This document shows, in pieces, positions 61,017-64,000 of a stretch of DNA of 64,000 nucleotides. The position numbers and the translations under genes are program-made. The stretch comes from Peptidiphaga gingivicola (GTDB lineage Bacteria; Actinomycetota; Actinomycetes; Actinomycetales; Actinomycetaceae), in assembly GCF_001652275.1 (NCBI RefSeq), contig NZ_LVZK01000001.1, positions 1,116,001 through 1,180,000 of the forward strand, read 5' to 3'. Position 1 is the stretch's first letter, and each line of letters begins with the position of its first letter. The notes under the pieces are model-generated. The model made no database searches and was not told the origin of the DNA. It saw only the letters and a program-made list of their open reading frames with translations.

Positions 61017-61520
61017 ATGAACGCAATCGTTGGAATCGTCATGGGATCGGATTCGGACTGGAAAGTCATGGAAGACGCCGCCGCGGCGCTTGACGAGTTC
61101 GGCATCGCCTACGAGGTCGACGTCGTCTCGGCTCACCGGATGCCCGAAGACATGGTCGAATATGGGCGCAAGGCAAGCGAGAGGGGGCTTCGCGCGATCA
61201 TCGCGGGCGCGGGAGGCGCGGCCCATCTTCCGGGAATGCTCGCCGCCTTGACGCCGTTGCCCGTCATCGGCGTCCCGGTGCCGCTGCGGCATCTCGACGG
61301 AATGGACTCGCTCTTGTCGATCGTCCAAATGCCGGCTGGCGTGCCGGTGGCGACGGTGTCGATCGCCGGGGCGCGGAATGCCGGGCTTCTCGCCGCGCGC
61401 ATCATCGGCAGCGCCCCGACGGACCGGGACGTTCGCGATCGAATGGCGGCATTCCAGGACGGGCTCAGGGAGACGGCCAAGGCCAAAGGGGCCGCGCTGC
61501 GCGGAAAGCTCGGGGGCTGA
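61017..61520 (+). CDS. purE: N5-carboxyaminoimidazole ribonucleotide mutase
   Basis: A 167-residue class I PurE that converts N5-CAIR to CAIR after PurK. All motifs are present: [22 protein letters not shown] with the catalytic histidine, [17 protein letters not shown] and [20 protein letters not shown]. The 169-base gap to purK has no gene. Confidence 0.96.
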   Translation: MNAIVGIVMGSDSDWKVMEDAAAALDEFGIAYEVDVVSAHRMPEDMVEYGRKASERGLRAIIAGAGGAAHLPGMLAALTPLPVIGVPVPLRHLDGMDSLLSIVQMPAGVPVATVSIAGARNAGLLAARIIGSAPTDRDVRDRMAAFQDGLRETAKAKGAALRGKLGG

Positions 61521-61676
61521 ACCGCCCGCGCATCGGGCTGAACGGCCGGCGAATGTCCTTACGGCGGTGAAGCGCGCTGTCGCAATGGGCGCGCTGTCGC
61601 AATGGACGCCCGCCGTCGCGGAGAGTCGTCCGCACTGTTGCAGCCGACCCCGCCCGCCGCTACGGAAACTCGTGGC

Positions 61677-63341
61677 TTAGGTCGGGGAAAAGAAATCGCT
61701 CGACGTCAGAGTCCCGTTGCGGAGTTTCTCGAAGAATCCGTCAATCTTGGCGGGATCGAGGCGCACGGCCGATTGCTGGCCCACCCGGTAGTTCATGCTC
61801 GAAATGGGCGGTGCGCCCATGAGCCCGTCGGGGCCCATGACCTTGCGAATGCTCAATCCCGCCCGGCCCAGAGCGACCATGCCGGTGTCGGGGTCGACGG
61901 TCAGATGTTCGGCCACCGTGCCGACGAGGGAACGCTGGCGCATCGGATTGATGAGCGTGGAGGGCGAGGCCGCCTTGGAGACGACCTTCGAGACGACCTG
62001 GCGCTGGCGGAGCGCTCGGCCGATGTCCCCGAGAGGGTCGGATTTGCGCATGCGCGAAAAGGCGAGGGCCGTGGGGCCGTCGGCGTCATGGCAGCCCTTC
62101 GTCCACACCAAGCCCGAGTCGTGGTCGTTGACGTCGGCGTCGTAGCAGAGGTTGACTCCGCCGACGGCCTCGACGAGGGATTGGACCCCGCCCATGGAAA
62201 CCTCGATGTAGTGGTCCACCTTCAGGCCGCTCAATTCCTCGACGGTGCGCACGAGCAGCTTGGGCCCGCCGATCGAATAGGCCGCGTTGAGCTTGCCCGC
62301 GTTGTTGCCCGGGATTGTCACGTAGGCGTCGCGGGGAAGGGAGACGAGAGCCGGTTTGCCGGACTCGGGCACGTGCAGGAGCATGATCGTGTCCGAACGC
62401 TGCCCGGCGGTCGGATCGTCGATCGCGCCCTTCTCGCGCTTGTCGGAGCCGACCACAAGGTACGTCGTGCCGGGGGTGTCTGCCTTGTCGGAAAGCGCGT
62501 CGACGTCGTGGAGCTTCGAGTTTCCGTAATGGATGAGATATGCGGGCCAGGCGATGAGAAGCACCAGAAGGACGACAAGGGCGATGCCTATGCGGCGGCG
62601 CCAGGGGTGCCTTCGGCGAGGCTTCGACGGCGGATAGAGCCCGCCTCCCGGTTCCGTCGGGCCTTGCGGCGGCTGTGTGGGGCCGCGCGGCGGCTCGGCG
62701 GGGCCCTGAGGCTGGGCAGCCCGGAAAGGCTCGGTCGGAGCCGGAAGGGGCCGACCGAGCGCGTCCGATCTCTGTGAATTCTGAGAGCCCGACAGATTGG
62801 AGGCGGAGGCGCCGCCCGAGGGTCGCTGTGGCGACGCCGACGGCGCGCCCCGCGAGGCGGGAGGGTAGGAAGAAGGCTGGGATGGGCCAGGAGCGCCCGC
62901 GGCGGAATCGTCGTCAAGGTGCCGCGCGCTTCCTCCGGGCCTGGCGATGCTCGTGGACCCGGAGCGGCGTGCGCCCTGAGAGGCCTCGGAAGCCGACGTC
63001 GCAGACCCGACCTGCTGAGCTGAACCGGGCTGTTGAAGGGAGCCGCGCCGCGGGGCGGAGCCAAGTTGCTGGGCAGATCCCGACCGCGAACGAGAACCGC
63101 GCTGCGCCGCGGAAGCGGACTGTTCCGAGGAACCGCGCTGCTCGTTCGGGTCGATTCCGAGTTCTTTTTCGAGCAGAGAGCGCTGACGCTGCGGCGGGCG
63201 GCCGTCGATCGCAGCCCACTCTTGAAGCTGCTCAGACGTGCTGCCCGTGCCGCCGGAGCGGCCGCCGACCACTTCTTTGGCGCCCGAGGAGTCTGGGCGC
63301 ACGGCCTTTTTGGCAGGCTCGAAGGACGGAGGCTGTGTCAT
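61677..63341 (-). CDS. LytR-CpsA-Psr (LCP) glycopolymer transferase
   Basis: A 554-residue membrane enzyme that attaches teichoic-acid-like or polysaccharide chains to peptidoglycan. Residues 1-240 are a cytoplasmic Ser/Pro/Gln/Gly-rich tail. The helix IGIALVVLLVLLIAWPAYLI follows a basic RRRHPWRRR stretch. The LCP domain has TYLVVGSDKRE, QRSDTIMLLHV, VSLPRDAYVTIPG and FSRMRKSDPLGDIGRALRQR, which carry the phosphate-binding Asp and Arg residues. A second LCP gene lies 11 bases upstream on the same strand. Confidence 0.92.
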   Translation of the reverse strand: MTQPPSFEPAKKAVRPDSSGAKEVVGGRSGGTGSTSEQLQEWAAIDGRPPQRQRSLLEKELGIDPNEQRGSSEQSASAAQRGSRSRSGSAQQLGSAPRRGSLQQPGSAQQVGSATSASEASQGARRSGSTSIARPGGSARHLDDDSAAGAPGPSQPSSYPPASRGAPSASPQRPSGGASASNLSGSQNSQRSDALGRPLPAPTEPFRAAQPQGPAEPPRGPTQPPQGPTEPGGGLYPPSKPRRRHPWRRRIGIALVVLLVLLIAWPAYLIHYGNSKLHDVDALSDKADTPGTTYLVVGSDKREKGAIDDPTAGQRSDTIMLLHVPESGKPALVSLPRDAYVTIPGNNAGKLNAAYSIGGPKLLVRTVEELSGLKVDHYIEVSMGGVQSLVEAVGGVNLCYDADVNDHDSGLVWTKGCHDADGPTALAFSRMRKSDPLGDIGRALRQRQVVSKVVSKAASPSTLINPMRQRSLVGTVAEHLTVDPDTGMVALGRAGLSIRKVMGPDGLMGAPPISSMNYRVGQQSAVRLDPAKIDGFFEKLRNGTLTSSDFFSPT

Positions 63342-63352
63342 AGGGCACCCGC

Positions 63353-64000
63353 TTACTTGGCGTTGTTCCTAGTGCAAACCGGGGTCTTCTTGCTCGAGGG
63401 CGAAGGCTTGGCAGACTGTGAAGCCTCGGGCGAAGCCGGGCTTTCTTTGGCCGCATTCTCCGCACTTCCCCCCGCGCTCGCCGGAGCTTGGGAAGGGGAG
63501 TCGGCGTCGGTGACGGTGCCCTCAGCCGGGTCGACGGTCATCTTCACTGGCTTGTCGTCGGCGATGTTCTTCCACAGCTTGCTCGCCTCGTCGCGCTGGA
63601 CCACGTAGGCGCCCTTGTGCTTGAAGGGCATCGTGAGAAACTTGACGTCGTTTGGGGCGACATCCTGAAGAGACGAAGCAAGGCTGACAAGATTCTCGAC
63701 GTCGCCGAACCCCTCGTTCGTGTCGATGTTTTTCATGGTGCCTTTGGCGATTCTGTAAAGCTTGACGCTGTCGGAGAAAAGGTCAAGATCCATCGCCTCG
63801 CTGATGATCGTCTTGACGAGCTCCTGCTGCCTGTTCACGCGGCCTAGGTCCGAGCCGTCGCCGAAAGTCTTGCGCGCCCTGGCCAACGCCAGCGCCTGGT
63901 CGCCGTTGAGGAGACGGCATCCCGCCTTGACCTTGAGGCCGGCCTCCTTGTCGTCGACGTCGTCCTCGAAATAGGCCGGAACGCCTCCGAGCTGGGTGAC
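63353..64000 (-). CDS. LCP-family protein, N-terminus outside window
   Basis: The frame is open to the window edge, giving 215 C-terminal residues. Upstream of an internal TTG it reads AGCRLLNGDQALALARARKT then FGDGSDLGRVNRQQELVKTI, the conserved second half of the LCP domain with its arginines. A SLQDVAPNDVKFLTMPF segment and a Ser/Ala/Pro/Lys-rich tail ending in a cysteine (VCTRNNAK) follow. It is a paralogue of the next LCP gene and in the same operon. Confidence 0.85.
   Translation of the reverse strand, partial: VTQLGGVPAYFEDDVDDKEAGLKVKAGCRLLNGDQALALARARKTFGDGSDLGRVNRQQELVKTIISEAMDLDLFSDSVKLYRIAKGTMKNIDTNEGFGDVENLVSLASSLQDVAPNDVKFLTMPFKHKGAYVVQRDEASKLWKNIADDKPVKMTVDPAEGTVTDADSPSQAPASAGGSAENAAKESPASPEASQSAKPSPSSKKTPVCTRNNAK

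Noticed and set aside
1-64000. tRNA or rRNA genes
   Set aside because: I saw no cloverleaf with a TTCRANYC-type arm and acceptor pairing, and no conserved rRNA segments; a covariance-model scan could still find one I missed.

Overview
This 64 kb window is one contiguous stretch of a high-GC actinobacterial chromosome. The evidence is the GC-rich third positions, frequent GTG and TTG starts, an actinobacterial typA / 7Fe-ferredoxin / dapC neighbourhood, a lipB-lipA pair, a 7Fe ferredoxin, two LytR-CpsA-Psr proteins, a VanW-type wall protein, and many start codons placed 5-8 bases after a -10 box (leaderless transcripts). Actinomycetaceae or a close relative is my best guess, but the genus cannot be read from this window. 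I see no rRNA, tRNA, CRISPR array, intact insertion sequence or prophage.

Layout. 1-8.5 kb: a truncated glutamine synthetase, small oxidoreductases and a lipoprotein esterase, an arginase-superfamily protein, a decayed SRPBCC gene, and a divergent Lrp regulator / ornithine cyclodeaminase pair. This stretch has a nitrogen and arginine-ornithine-proline theme. 8.6-14.8 kb: an unusual P1B metal ATPase whose stop codon lies in a 33-bp tandem repeat, a divergent NarL-type two-component pair, a small secreted Trp/Arg-rich peptide with two cysteines, a structured intergenic region, and an M48 protease. 14.8-24.9 kb: an antigen-85-like esterase, an acetyltransferase, fumC, a DeoR regulator with a repeat-rich upstream region and a candidate operator, a free-standing Aer-type PAS protein, and DUF808, TM2 and YagU membrane proteins. 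25-34 kb: an alcohol dehydrogenase, a CycA transporter with a long leader followed by an acetyltransferase and DUF488, an M18 aminopeptidase coupled to an acyl-CoA-ligase-like protein with a degenerate P-loop, and lipBA.

34.4-40.8 kb is an oligopeptide ABC importer operon (binding lipoprotein, two permeases, fused double ATPase) with a hairpin after the binding-protein gene. 41-52 kb holds typA, a very long Ala/Glu/Pro-rich protein with a C-terminal VanW domain, ferredoxin, dapC and, convergent to them, dapD. An orphan excisionase/antitoxin-like gene and IS-like short repeats sit between dapC and dapD. 51.7-64 kb: a Maf-NUDIX fusion coupled to a DUF885 peptidase, a class III nucleotide cyclase, an OmpR-type two-component system, GtrA, purK, purE and two LCP genes (the last truncated).

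The best candidate for something undescribed is the 10.6-13.4 kb locus (sensor kinase, response regulator, secreted two-cysteine Trp/Arg-rich peptide, then an inverted-repeat element containing a tiny ORF). Next come the variant P1B ATPase with its triple-stop repeat, the stand-alone Aer-PAS protein, and the acyl-CoA-ligase relative that has lost its P-loop lysine.
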